A stretch of 55,002 nucleotides of DNA from the IMG/VR virus record IMGVR_UViG_3300021479_000008, positions 1 to 55,002 of that record. One strand, 5' to 3'. The stretch is from a virus. The position numbers and the translations under genes are program-made. This document shows, in pieces, positions 15,327-23,591 of this stretch (positions are counted from its first letter, which is position 1; each line of letters begins with the position of its first letter). The notes under the pieces are model-generated. The model worked only from the letters and a program-made list of their open reading frames with translations. It did no database searches and was not told the DNA's origin.

Positions 15327-16294
15327 GCCGTCACCATACGCTGTGCTTCTTTTATGTCAGCTAAAACCATCAACTTTACCAAATCCAAAAAGTTTGTTTC
15401 TGGAACCCATCCCAACTTAACGGCCGCTTTGGTAGCATCAGCTAAAATTGTATATGTTTCACTATGTCGCAACGAATCACTAGAGAATGGGACTAGATCT
15501 ATTGTACGTACATCGGCAGCTTGCATTGCAGCTTTCAGAAATTCTTGTACCGTATGACCAATCCCCGTACCTATCACAAAATCTTCCGGTATATCCTGTT
15601 GTAGCATCTTATACATCGCTTTGACGTAATCGCTGGCATAGCCCCAATCACGTACTGTTGTAATTGTACCAAGCTTTAACGCAGGTTTCTCTCCGATCGC
15701 ATACTGTGCAACTGCACGTGTAATTTTTCTCGTGACCATGTCTTCTGTTCTTCGAGGACTTTCGTGATTGAAAAGAATACCACCAACCACGTAATAGCCT
15801 TTGTCTCTGTACATCTCAACTATTCTGTGTGCTGCATACTTGGATATACTGTACGGAGTAATAGGATTAAACGAAGTATTTTCATTTACTACAACCTGTC
15901 CTTTCCCATCAAACTTACCGTACATAGTTGCAGAAGATGCCTGGTAAACACGAGTATTCTTGAACTGCAACTTTTCGACGCAACGCATAAGCCGCATGAA
16001 ACCGTTCGTGTTAACATCAAACGTATCAACGGGATATTCTATACTGGCTGGAACAGTTGACTGTCCCGCAAAATTGTAAATCTCATCTGGTTCAACTCTT
16101 CTGAGTAACGTCAATAATGATAATTCGTCTCGTATATCGGCATAAGCATATCTAACCCCGGAAATAAAATTCCCGCCAGATGATAGTGTACTTCCTCTGG
16201 CCGTTCCCCATACCTCATAACCAAGTCCGAGTAACAACTCTGCCATATAACTTCCATCTTGTCCAAGAGCGCCAGTGATTAAAGCTTTTTTCAT
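15323..16294 (-). CDS. gmd: GDP-mannose 4,6-dehydratase
   Basis: GMD makes GDP-4-keto-6-deoxymannose, the branch point to GDP-fucose, rhamnose and related sugars. The 323-residue protein has the NAD(P)-binding ITGALGQDGSYMAELLL, NFAGQSTVPASIE, the S-(Y)xxxK dyad in SSATMYG and PYSISKYAAH, the GMD signature LFNHESPRR and RDWGYASDYV. It is a short-chain extended dehydrogenase of near-normal length (E. coli Gmd has about 373 residues). It overlaps the methyltransferase gene by four bases, consistent with one sugar pathway. Confidence 0.9.
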   Translation of the reverse strand: MKKALITGALGQDGSYMAELLLGLGYEVWGTARGSTLSSGGNFISGVRYAYADIRDELSLLTLLRRVEPDEIYNFAGQSTVPASIEYPVDTFDVNTNGFMRLMRCVEKLQFKNTRVYQASSATMYGKFDGKGQVVVNENTSFNPITPYSISKYAAHRIVEMYRDKGYYVVGGILFNHESPRRTEDMVTRKITRAVAQYAIGEKPALKLGTITTVRDWGYASDYVKAMYKMLQQDIPEDFVIGTGIGHTVQEFLKAAMQAADVRTIDLVPFSSDSLRHSETYTILADATKAAVKLGWVPETNFLDLVKLMVLADIKEAQRMVTA

Positions 16295-17568
16295 TTTGCC
16301 CCTATCGTCATCGTAGCGATTCGCTGTTCTGTCTCAACTATCATGGGACGTGGAAGTGGGAAGATAAACCTGCCCCCACCTTCCAACCATTTCTCTTCTC
16401 GTTTACGAATACTCTCACGGAAGTGCCACGGAAGTACGAGTGCTGTTTTTGCCTTACTACGAAACTCTTCTTCAGTAATAATTGGCCACCATGTTCCAAC
16501 CATTCGTAACCCAATCTTATGCTCATCTCGATCGGCTACACCAAGGACCATTTCCGATCCGCCGTTCCGAAACATAAACTGGGTTAAGACTGTACCGCGA
16601 GTAGAAGCTCCGTACGCATACAAAGGAGCATATTTCTCCAACGTCATTTTCAACACAGTAGCCAGATTCTTTGCCCGTTCTGAAAACAAATAGTAGGCTG
16701 CATTCGTATCAAGACCCATCTTCATTTCCAACAACTGGGTTGTGTACATTGTATCACCCAACGACTTCGTTTCCTCTGTCATTTTGTTTACAAATGGCGG
16801 ATGGGAAATATATACCCGTAACGATCCACCGTTTGACTGACTCAGTTCCACACCTTTTATTTCTAGACCTGCACGCTTCACCGCTTCTTGTAACGATAAC
16901 AACGAGTAGTAGGCAATATGTTCGTGACAAATAAAATCCAACGCACAGTCTTTCAGCATCGTACCGAGATAGTTTAACTGGATGATAAGAATGCCTTCAT
17001 CATCTAACAGGTCTCGGCAATCTTCCAGAAACTTTACCGGATCACTCACATCGTAGAACATTGCGACTGCCGTAATGATCTTGAACTTGGGAACGACTCC
17101 CATTACCGTGACTGCTTCTTTGGAAAAGAACTCCGGTATACCTACATCTATCTTATCGTTCGCCATGCCTTCGGCAATAAGTTCTCCGCACGGATCGACT
17201 CCGAATGTCATGACTCTTTTATCGTACCAACCTAATAGGGTACCGTCATTCGCGCCAATATCCAATACTCTATCTCCCGGTTCCATCTGAACTGCTGCCT
17301 GGGCATGTTGCACAACTGCAAGCAATTCGTCTCTCATCTGTTCGTTGATACCACTACGATACCAGAACTTACGGTACAACCTTTCTGGGCTGACTTTATT
17401 CTTCAACTGAACAAGATGGCAACTTGGACACTTCATAAGTATAAGCGGAGCTTTCAATAATTTCTCGTCTTTCTCTTTTACGAAATCAACAACGTATTGC
17501 TCCCCCATGTCTAACAACGGTGTTACGGGTGTCTTGCAGATCAAACATTCTTTCATTTCTTCGATCAT
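16291..17568 (-). CDS. Sugar C-methyltransferase (SAM dependent)
   Basis: A 425-residue protein with the three-part structure of NDP-sugar C-methyltransferases. An N-terminal zinc module has CLIC and CPSC pairs (residues 8-50). The class I SAM-binding core has VLDIGANDGTLLG. The C-terminal domain has LYAYGASTRGTVLTQF and VLPWHFRESI, typical of the domain that completes the active site. Such enzymes add a methyl branch at C-3 of keto-sugars. Placed directly after gmd, it may act on the 4-keto-6-deoxy sugar made there (inference). ATGA junctions on both sides. Confidence 0.85.
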   Translation of the reverse strand: MIEEMKECLICKTPVTPLLDMGEQYVVDFVKEKDEKLLKAPLILMKCPSCHLVQLKNKVSPERLYRKFWYRSGINEQMRDELLAVVQHAQAAVQMEPGDRVLDIGANDGTLLGWYDKRVMTFGVDPCGELIAEGMANDKIDVGIPEFFSKEAVTVMGVVPKFKIITAVAMFYDVSDPVKFLEDCRDLLDDEGILIIQLNYLGTMLKDCALDFICHEHIAYYSLLSLQEAVKRAGLEIKGVELSQSNGGSLRVYISHPPFVNKMTEETKSLGDTMYTTQLLEMKMGLDTNAAYYLFSERAKNLATVLKMTLEKYAPLYAYGASTRGTVLTQFMFRNGGSEMVLGVADRDEHKIGLRMVGTWWPIITEEEFRSKAKTALVLPWHFRESIRKREEKWLEGGGRFIFPLPRPMIVETEQRIATMTIGAK

Positions 17569-18698
17569 ACCAACACTCCCTTATATTCCAGACTACACAC
17601 TCGATTATAAGCCCCAACCCATTTTCTCATGCAATACGCCGTTCGATGTATAAATGACTTGGCATCTACAGTCCAAATCTTTCCTGTAAATTTCTCTACT
17701 TGATCTTCCATTCTTTCTGCCAACGAAAGATAACAATCTGAATACGTCGTACCATCCAACTTTTCTTCATGCAACCATTCTGTCAAATCTTCGAGCATCT
17801 GGATACAAGCATATTCTTTTACTAGGTCTTCCATGTAGTCGTGATTGTTACGAATGTGATTTACAATGGGAGTACCTATTCTGATCTTCTGTCCCATCTT
17901 CTTAACGCATGCTTGCAAAAAATATCCGGTAAAAATATCAGCGTGATGGTCTATTCGCATTCCGTTGATTACATTTCCCATCGGGATGAAGTAGTTGGCG
18001 ACCATTGCTTCTCGACTAACGGCTGTGTTCTGGGAATTTATGGGAGACCACGTCTTGTCCCCAAGAAAGAACGATCTACTATTATATACCGGTTCTGGCT
18101 TTGACGTAAAACTCATCCACGTTAAAGCGTCTAGGTCTGGATCTTCCATCCACAACCCCTCATTAACAGCTACAATTCCGTTTACATCACTCTTTAATAT
18201 GACTGGCCCTTTTTCATTTCTTTGTTTATAAGGAAATCCTCTGGGATAAGCCTTCAAACGCAAATGATTGCAAATGTTACACCACGACGATTGTACTTCC
18301 GACTGTGTGTCTCTTTGTCCAACTAAACTGTGTAAATTAAAAAATCCAGAATCTTCGCGACAGTAATTATCATCATCTATACTGATGATGACTTCACACC
18401 CATCTTGAAGTGCTTTGAGATACCCAACGTTCCGACGATTATCCGAATTTACTGGGATAAGATCAAAGCCGAATTGTTCACGTAAAAACATCCGCTGCAC
18501 GTTTATAGGTTCATGCCAAACATCCCATCCAGCGGATGAAAACCTATAACACTGTTCGTACAACTCATGCGGCGTTTTTAGATCTGGAACAATGTAAAAC
18601 GTAACATCTTCTTGTACACCTTCGGCTTCCGCTTGCTTACAGTATCCTTCCAGAAACTTTCCATCGCCAATCGTCGTGCATACTAATCCAATTTTCAT
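17565..18698 (-). CDS. GT75/STELLO-like glycosyltransferase
   Basis: A 377-residue protein. IISIDDDNYC near residue 105 is a GT-A DxD metal site. YPRGFPYKQRN, PINSQNTAVSREAMVANYF and RIDHHADIFTGYF resemble reversibly glycosylated polypeptide (GT75) and DUF288/STELLO proteins, where similar 'PRGFPL' and 'NSQNT' segments occur. These proteins bind NDP-sugars and act as mutases or transferases. No signal peptide is visible. Its position between the methyltransferase and the radical SAM enzyme suggests the same glycan pathway. Confidence 0.65.
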   Translation of the reverse strand: MKIGLVCTTIGDGKFLEGYCKQAEAEGVQEDVTFYIVPDLKTPHELYEQCYRFSSAGWDVWHEPINVQRMFLREQFGFDLIPVNSDNRRNVGYLKALQDGCEVIISIDDDNYCREDSGFFNLHSLVGQRDTQSEVQSSWCNICNHLRLKAYPRGFPYKQRNEKGPVILKSDVNGIVAVNEGLWMEDPDLDALTWMSFTSKPEPVYNSRSFFLGDKTWSPINSQNTAVSREAMVANYFIPMGNVINGMRIDHHADIFTGYFLQACVKKMGQKIRIGTPIVNHIRNNHDYMEDLVKEYACIQMLEDLTEWLHEEKLDGTTYSDCYLSLAERMEDQVEKFTGKIWTVDAKSFIHRTAYCMRKWVGAYNRVCSLEYKGVLV

Positions 18699-18704
18699 AT
18701 TCTC

Positions 18705-21122
18705 CTATCTGTTTGCTGGCCTCATGCTGATGTTGTCTTTGATCCATGTTCCCAGTTGCGTTCTCGCAGTAAACAACTCCTGCTTTGTCATCGTATCCAA
18801 ATCCAATATCAATGTACTGGGATCGTCGTCGTTTAGTTCCCACATCTTCGAGAAAGCGTCAATCGGAAGTTCTTTGATACCAAAACGTTCTGGGGTAATC
18901 CATACTTGCGATCCCGGATATGGCTGAAACATATGCAGACTAGCTGCGTCGGGTTTCGCTGTCTCCAACCATTTCTGCATCTCGTCTATACTCTCCCAAG
19001 TCTCACCGGGAAAACCTATCAACAAATAGGCTCTGGCGACTATACCCGCGTCTTGGCAAATCTTGATGCCTATCGTGTTTGCTTCTGGAGTAGTTCCTTT
19101 GTTCATGGCTTTGAGCATTCTCGGGGAACCATGCTCGACACCGAATCCCATTTCGGTGCATCCACGTACTGCCATGTACTCGAACAACTTTGGGTCCATC
19201 AGATTAACTCTACTCCATCCGCGCCAGAGCATTCCGTAGTCATGGAATATATCTACCAGCTCCATACAACGTTTTGCTTTGATTGTTAAGACGTCATCCC
19301 ATATTCTCAACGAATTAATGCCATGATTGGCCAACCATTTAACTTCTGCTTCCACCTGAGCAGGGGTTTCTTCACGTAACTTTGTTCTTGCGTCTGCACA
19401 AAAGTAGCACCCATACGGACAATTATGCACTAACACTCCATTCGCAAAGTAGTTATGCACTGGATGAACGGTAATATTATAAACCTTTGCTTTACCAACA
19501 AATGTTTTTTTAACTACCTTTGTCCAAACCCCATAAGCTGTTGTATTAGATGGGACCTGTTGTAGGTTTTCAAATGGCGAGTCCACACTATAAAAATCTT
19601 CCACCCATATTTCTTGTAATCTTTCCGTTCTACCTTGTCTTTTTTCTTGTCTTTGTGCCAATGTTCTCCATGTACCAAAATAGCTTTTTTCTTCTTTGAA
19701 TCTACAAAATCCGGATTTCGTCTTGTGCCAGATATACACGGCCCTATCCAAAACTGTCCATCTCCAACGTAACGAAAGTCTGGAAGATATTGACGTAATA
19801 TAACTTCCAATCTTGCCTCGGGCCTGCTTTGCGTGATCCCTGTTCCGTGAGATCGTTCCCACGGCATCGTCATTAAACCTTTTTTCCATCTCTTGGTCAA
19901 AGCCTTCGACATTATTTTGCTGTATTTCCTCTTGATTGTTTCTGAAACTTTTTTTGCTACTTCCGGACGTTTCATTGGATTCAAGTCGCCTTTCTTGCAT
20001 TCCGATAAAAGCTTCCGAACCCTTTTGGTAGGAACAGGAGGATGCCCCCAAAACTTGGACCGTTCCTCCTTCGTCATTTTCCTCGCCATTCGTCTCATCT
20101 GTCTGTTGCCGTGTGTTGCCATATAAGCTTTGTAACATTCCACAGAACAATACGTTGCCTTCCTGATCTTGTATTCCTGAAACTCGGTCAGACATTGTGG
20201 ACAACATATCCATTCCTTCACAGACATCTTTGATTTCTTCCCATCCATATGGACTCCAAACGGGATGTTCTCCGGTAATCTGTAAAACTGTTCCATTTTC
20301 TAACTTTAATTCCCACACATCAGTTGCATCTCTTTCCCAAACTGCTTGAACCGGAGCTGATACACATTCAGAACTATCTGTATTAAAACCCCGTACTAAA
20401 TCTCCAACTTTAATCGCTTCAACTGGAAGCGCTGTTCCATCGTGTAATGTTACTAACGTTCCTGCTACAATACATCCCCGCGCAGTCCATAAAGAACCAA
20501 TAGTCCGTTCTGTTGCATCCACTGATTTACCATGCTGGGAATTAACAAGTAGACCTCCTTTGCCCCATTCTCCATCCCACAGATCGTATGCTGGTAATGG
20601 CATCTTCAACACATCCGGTAACGGTGGTTGTGGATTGTAATGTATCGTTCCATCTAAGTCAAACCATCCGAAACCCGGCACGTTTAGAATTTTGCCTTGT
20701 TCCCAATCGTTGCAAAACTGGACGAAGGAGTCTTCGCACTCTCCAGCCATGAGATAATCAAAACCTTGAAAGAACTTCTTGTGCTTGAACTGCTTATGTG
20801 GTCCGTGGAGAATATACGTTACATGCGGACCACCTGCTACCTTTACTTTCGCTGGCCATGTGGCAGCAAGCTGTCCTCCGAATTCTGCGTTAGGCGTTAC
20901 GCAACTTACTCCGAGAATATCACATGGCTCAAGCAACTCTTTCAAAACGATTAACTTTCCACGTTCGTTATCCCACGCTGTCAGTTTGTGACAATCAACA
21001 ATCTTTACCTCATGCCCAGCTTCACGTAAAGCCGCACCTAGATAAAGTAAACCAAGGCTAACATGGAGGCTTGGCGTGAATAAAGCAAACGACGGACCGC
21101 CTGTGAGAATTACTTTAGCCAT
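18705..21122 (-). CDS. Cobalamin-binding radical SAM enzyme interrupted by an intein
   Basis: The 805-residue product contains a host enzyme of 454 residues. Residues 1-150 look like a B12-binding Rossmann domain (GLLYLGAALREAGHEVKIVD, DILGVSC, VAGGPHVT, LMAGECED). After the intein (217-567) comes CPYGCYFCAD, the CxxxCxxC motif that binds the [4Fe-4S] cluster and SAM, followed by IWDDVL, GFGVEHGS and LLIGFPGETWES, typical of B12-dependent radical SAM methylases and BchE-like enzymes. The unspliced protein separates the cluster motif from its N-terminal half, so activity should require splicing. Substrate unknown; the location suggests sugar or glycan modification. Confidence 0.87.
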   Translation of the reverse strand: MAKVILTGGPSFALFTPSLHVSLGLLYLGAALREAGHEVKIVDCHKLTAWDNERGKLIVLKELLEPCDILGVSCVTPNAEFGGQLAATWPAKVKVAGGPHVTYILHGPHKQFKHKKFFQGFDYLMAGECEDSFVQFCNDWEQGKILNVPGFGWFDLDGTIHYNPQPPLPDVLKMPLPAYDLWDGEWGKGGLLVNSQHGKSVDATERTIGSLWTARGCIVAGTLVTLHDGTALPVEAIKVGDLVRGFNTDSSECVSAPVQAVWERDATDVWELKLENGTVLQITGEHPVWSPYGWEEIKDVCEGMDMLSTMSDRVSGIQDQEGNVLFCGMLQSLYGNTRQQTDETNGEENDEGGTVQVLGASSCSYQKGSEAFIGMQERRLESNETSGSSKKSFRNNQEEIQQNNVEGFDQEMEKRFNDDAVGTISRNRDHAKQARGKIGSYITSISSRLSLRWRWTVLDRAVYIWHKTKSGFCRFKEEKSYFGTWRTLAQRQEKRQGRTERLQEIWVEDFYSVDSPFENLQQVPSNTTAYGVWTKVVKKTFVGKAKVYNITVHPVHNYFANGVLVHNCPYGCYFCADARTKLREETPAQVEAEVKWLANHGINSLRIWDDVLTIKAKRCMELVDIFHDYGMLWRGWSRVNLMDPKLFEYMAVRGCTEMGFGVEHGSPRMLKAMNKGTTPEANTIGIKICQDAGIVARAYLLIGFPGETWESIDEMQKWLETAKPDAASLHMFQPYPGSQVWITPERFGIKELPIDAFSKMWELNDDDPSTLILDLDTMTKQELFTARTQLGTWIKDNISMRPANR
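19422..20474 (-). mobile_element. Intein at the radical SAM cluster cysteine, with an out-of-frame nested endonuclease
   Basis: This is residues 217-567 of the radical SAM gene. The intein starts CIVAGTLVTLHDG (Cys1), has block B ITGEHPVW near residues 282-289 and ends VYNITVHPVHNYF then GVLVHN; the next residue is Cys568, the first cluster cysteine. The Hint blocks are intact, so splicing is expected. Between blocks B and F the intein frame encodes about 245 residues rich in Gln, Asn, Glu and Ser with no recognisable fold. Over this stretch the +1 frame encodes a complete EDxHD-type endonuclease (19514-20296), which explains the odd composition. Confidence 0.9.
19514..20296 (-). CDS. EDxHD (Vsr-like) homing endonuclease nested in the intein frame
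   Basis: A 260-residue protein read in the +1 frame relative to the surrounding intein. It has a CPQC...CSVEC treble-clef-like finger (residues 32-55), a NUMOD3-like helix array (KGDLNPMKRPEVAKKVSETI) and a Vsr-fold nuclease core: SRPEARLEVILRQYLPDF (Glu), RRNPDFVDS (Asp), ILVHGEHWHKD (His) and RKDYKKYGWKIFIVW (Asp). This E-D-H-D order matches the family of I-Bth0305I and of the endonucleases linked to split inteins. The coherent architecture shows this frame is under selection. No strong ribosome site precedes the ATG. It would cut intein-less alleles of the radical SAM gene (inference). Confidence 0.85.
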   Translation of the reverse strand: MEQFYRLPENIPFGVHMDGKKSKMSVKEWICCPQCLTEFQEYKIRKATYCSVECYKAYMATHGNRQMRRMARKMTKEERSKFWGHPPVPTKRVRKLLSECKKGDLNPMKRPEVAKKVSETIKRKYSKIMSKALTKRWKKGLMTMPWERSHGTGITQSRPEARLEVILRQYLPDFRYVGDGQFWIGPCISGTRRNPDFVDSKKKKAILVHGEHWHKDKKKDKVERKDYKKYGWKIFIVWTRHLKTYNRSHLIQQLMGFGQR

Positions 21123-21473
21123 TTATTTTCTCCACGGCTCATGGACCAATTCATCGTCTCGATCTAATCCACTACTTTGCCTAAATGCTTGATTCGATTT
21201 GAATCCTATAGGCTTACCTTTTGGGTCCGTTTCTATCACATACGCCATTTTCTGCATTTGGTATAAACTGAGAGTATTACGTAACGTATATGATGAACAC
21301 TCTACTACCGTTCTAAACGGAACAATAATTGGTTTATACGAAACAGCATCACACGTAACATGCTGTTCACTTGTAGCTTCCCCACGAATTGTTCTGGCAA
21401 AGATGCACGAATCACACAACGATTTTCCATGCAACGGCGTGCCATCCCTTACACCTCTCCATCTTTGGCTCAT
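21123..21473 (-). CDS. Small cysteine-containing protein, unknown
   Basis: About 116 residues. LCDSCIFARTIRGE, HVTCDAV, IIVPFRTVVECSSY and QMQKMAYVIE follow a pattern ('C..C......C......iPf.V.eC..Y...') that I recall from small phage and soil-bacterial proteins, probably zinc or Fe-S binding. I start it at ATG 21473 because AGGAGAATAAGT precedes it and it directly follows the upstream stop; the longer frame to 21491 lies inside the upstream gene. It abuts the radical SAM gene (TAA-ATG). Confidence 0.6.
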   Translation of the reverse strand: MSQRWRGVRDGTPLHGKSLCDSCIFARTIRGEATSEQHVTCDAVSYKPIIVPFRTVVECSSYTLRNTLSLYQMQKMAYVIETDPKGKPIGFKSNQAFRQSSGLDRDDELVHEPWRK

Positions 21474-21475
21474 AC

Positions 21476-22210
21476 TTATTCTCCTATCCAATTCAACGCG
21501 ACTTCGTGATTACTGTTTCCGTGTGTTCCTACTGCACCGATATGCTGCCAATAACTATTCTCCGTTGTCCAACGTTCTCCCGGTCTGGCATAAGCGTGAT
21601 GAAGGTCTACTGTATTACCTCCACCCAAATGTTCTGGTACTGCAAATCCTCCATGACCTAGTCTCCAATTCGGAGCGTACTCTTCCCATTCGCGTCTGGA
21701 GACGGTTCCTATACCGGCTATGGACGTTACTTGAATATCTGTTCCTCCCGGGCCTGGTAAATACATCCAACCTTGTGTTTTAACTGTACGATGATGACGC
21801 GTGTAAGAGCTTCGGTATACTGACCATGCTTTTGCATTAGGGCGACGTTCTATCAGCATTATCAATGCCGTTAACCAATCTGGGTTATACAAGACATCAT
21901 CGGTCAACAAACAAACGTGAGTGACTTCCGGGTGATGACGAAACATCTGATCTGTCGTCCATATCACAACTGGATCTAATCCGTTTATCCATTCCGGTTG
22001 TTCCGCCGTTAACGTTCTGGAAAAGGGGAACTTGAATATCCAAGACTTGTAGTCGAATGTAATATTCGAAACTTTGTACGTAAAGTACATCCCAAACACT
22101 TTGTCTTTCAAATCTAGCTTTGTTTTTACCAACGAAGCAAAAGAACGTTCGGCATACTCCTTTCTCTGCTCGTTGTAAATATACGACACCAAATTTAGCC
22201 CAAGGTTCAC
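21476..22210 (-). CDS. GT-A type glycosyltransferase, putative
   Basis: About 244 residues. NLVSYIYNEQRKEYAERSF at the N-terminus and HVCLLTDDVLYNPDWLTAL near residue 110 (a TDD in place of DxD, followed by 'pdwL') match GT2-like enzymes. Residues 150-200 (SSYTRHHRTVKTQGW, GIGTVSRREWEEY) and the His/Gly-rich C-terminus would form the acceptor side. I choose the GTG at 22210: it overlaps the upstream stop as GTGA and AAGGAG lies five bases before it. A longer frame to 22258 lies inside the upstream gene without signals. Confidence 0.62.
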   Translation of the reverse strand: MNLGLNLVSYIYNEQRKEYAERSFASLVKTKLDLKDKVFGMYFTYKVSNITFDYKSWIFKFPFSRTLTAEQPEWINGLDPVVIWTTDQMFRHHPEVTHVCLLTDDVLYNPDWLTALIMLIERRPNAKAWSVYRSSYTRHHRTVKTQGWMYLPGPGGTDIQVTSIAGIGTVSRREWEEYAPNWRLGHGGFAVPEHLGGGNTVDLHHAYARPGERWTTENSYWQHIGAVGTHGNSNHEVALNWIGE

Positions 22211-22722
22211 GCTATCTCCTTGACTGCATACATCTTTTCTTGGTGGTCTATATTCCACAACAAGTCGATCTGGTGAATTATCTCTGAGCGCTTGTCGTTC
22301 AGATCGTTGATACTGAACAAAACTTCGGCGGCTCGTTTCGAGGCTTGTACGGCAAACCTGTCTGGAGCGTCTCTCAGGATTCTGGCTTCGTCTTCCAATT
22401 CCCAGATCTTTCCGTTTATGTCTGAAAGCTGATCGTACAACGAATCGTATTTACTAACTATCTGGTCACTCGTTGCAATATCTGGAATATAGTACTTGAT
22501 AAGATAGTCTTGGACTAGCTCGTACTCATCCATAAAGGCCAGGGCATTTCTGTGTTTTGTCTTGTCTCCTTCTAACACTTGACGGGTTACGGCTTTCAAC
22601 ATTGCTTTAGGACGCATCTCTGGTTGTCGTTCCATGACTCCCGTATCGCAATGAACCAGTTTCAGTTCCAAAATCGTCTGTCGATCTACAAGTTCACCAG
22701 GCTTTGGACGAATTATTGACAT
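22207..22722 (-). CDS. DUF6165-like helical protein
   Basis: A 171-residue, almost entirely helical protein. Its start PKPGELVDRQTILELKLVHC and end KIWELEDEARIL, SINDLNDKRSEIIHQIDLL resemble DUF6165 ('SPGELIDKITILEIK ... N..LW.IED.IR ... IN..Ra..K..IN'), a family usually found beside glycosyltransferases. Here too it sits between two glycosyltransferase genes, overlapping both. The biochemical role of the family is not known to me. Confidence 0.65.
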   Translation of the reverse strand: MSIIRPKPGELVDRQTILELKLVHCDTGVMERQPEMRPKAMLKAVTRQVLEGDKTKHRNALAFMDEYELVQDYLIKYYIPDIATSDQIVSKYDSLYDQLSDINGKIWELEDEARILRDAPDRFAVQASKRAAEVLFSINDLNDKRSEIIHQIDLLWNIDHQEKMYAVKEIA

Positions 22723-23591
22723 ACACTCTCCTTTTCCAACTTTCTATTCAATCCATGCTGTCCAAAGAATAATGCACACTGCTTGGCTGCTTCTTCTGGA
22801 GGCGTACCATATACTGGTGATGCTTCCGGCCAATGTGTATTACTAAATGTGCTTCCAAACTGTCCTTGATGATGTCTTGCGGGGTGTGGCTCGTATAAAA
22901 ATATATTTGCTTGTCCTACACCACTCGCTAGTACGTACTGACTTGATCTACATCCGACGAATGCTTTGGCAGACTTTATTACAAATGTAGCCATTCTCCA
23001 ACTTAACTTATTCGTTTCTATAAATTGCTCATCTGGGAGCAATGAACGTAACGTGTTCAGGAAAGCTCCTTTCTGATCTGCATACAGCTCGTTAAAAGAA
23101 TAAGCTATGAAATCTTCCGGCTTGTTTTTCCACCTACCAGCTTTAGTTAGTATCAAATCCCAATACTGATTGTCTGCTTCATTAGCGTGAGCGGGAAATA
23201 TTGCTGCACCAGTACTGATAAAAGGACAAACAGGCTCGGGTAGAACGATTCCTTGCTGCGATGCTATGAAATCGACTAACGGTTGATTTGGTGCTGGATG
23301 ATGCCTGTACGTAAGGTGATAAACATTCTCGTACTGATATCTCAATGCTTCGTCGTTCTGCGGGATGGCTGGCTGATCACCATATGGACTGCCTTCACAT
23401 GCCCACGGCTCATTTACGAAAGCAGTGTCTATATACTCCTGTTGCTGGAGTAATGGAAGCAGGCTACGGTAACTGGGCATGATGCCCATATCTACTTTTT
23501 CATTATGCTTACGACTCAGTTCTCGTACTGTCGGAAGGCTCCACAAAATGTCCCCAAATTTTCCACTGAACGTACAGAGCGTCTTACTCAT
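22713..23591 (-). CDS. GT9-like glycosyltransferase (heptosyltransferase fold)
   Basis: A 292-residue protein. The opening TLCTFSGKFGDILWSLPTVREL is the characteristic 'G.lGD.i...P....L' of ADP-heptose-type GT-B transferases, and KAFVGCRSSQYVLASGVG near residue 215 matches the 'fig.dsg..HlAaalg' donor-site segment with C/R replacements. The C-terminal half is shorter than in LPS heptosyltransferases (about 350 residues). It begins the sugar island downstream of a proline-rich gene with a TAATG junction. Confidence 0.72.
   Translation of the reverse strand: MSKTLCTFSGKFGDILWSLPTVRELSRKHNEKVDMGIMPSYRSLLPLLQQQEYIDTAFVNEPWACEGSPYGDQPAIPQNDEALRYQYENVYHLTYRHHPAPNQPLVDFIASQQGIVLPEPVCPFISTGAAIFPAHANEADNQYWDLILTKAGRWKNKPEDFIAYSFNELYADQKGAFLNTLRSLLPDEQFIETNKLSWRMATFVIKSAKAFVGCRSSQYVLASGVGQANIFLYEPHPARHHQGQFGSTFSNTHWPEASPVYGTPPEEAAKQCALFFGQHGLNRKLEKESVCQ

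Noticed and set aside
21199-21783. Plus-strand open frame of 194 residues
   Set aside because: It spans the junction of two well-supported minus-strand genes and has no start signal or domain.
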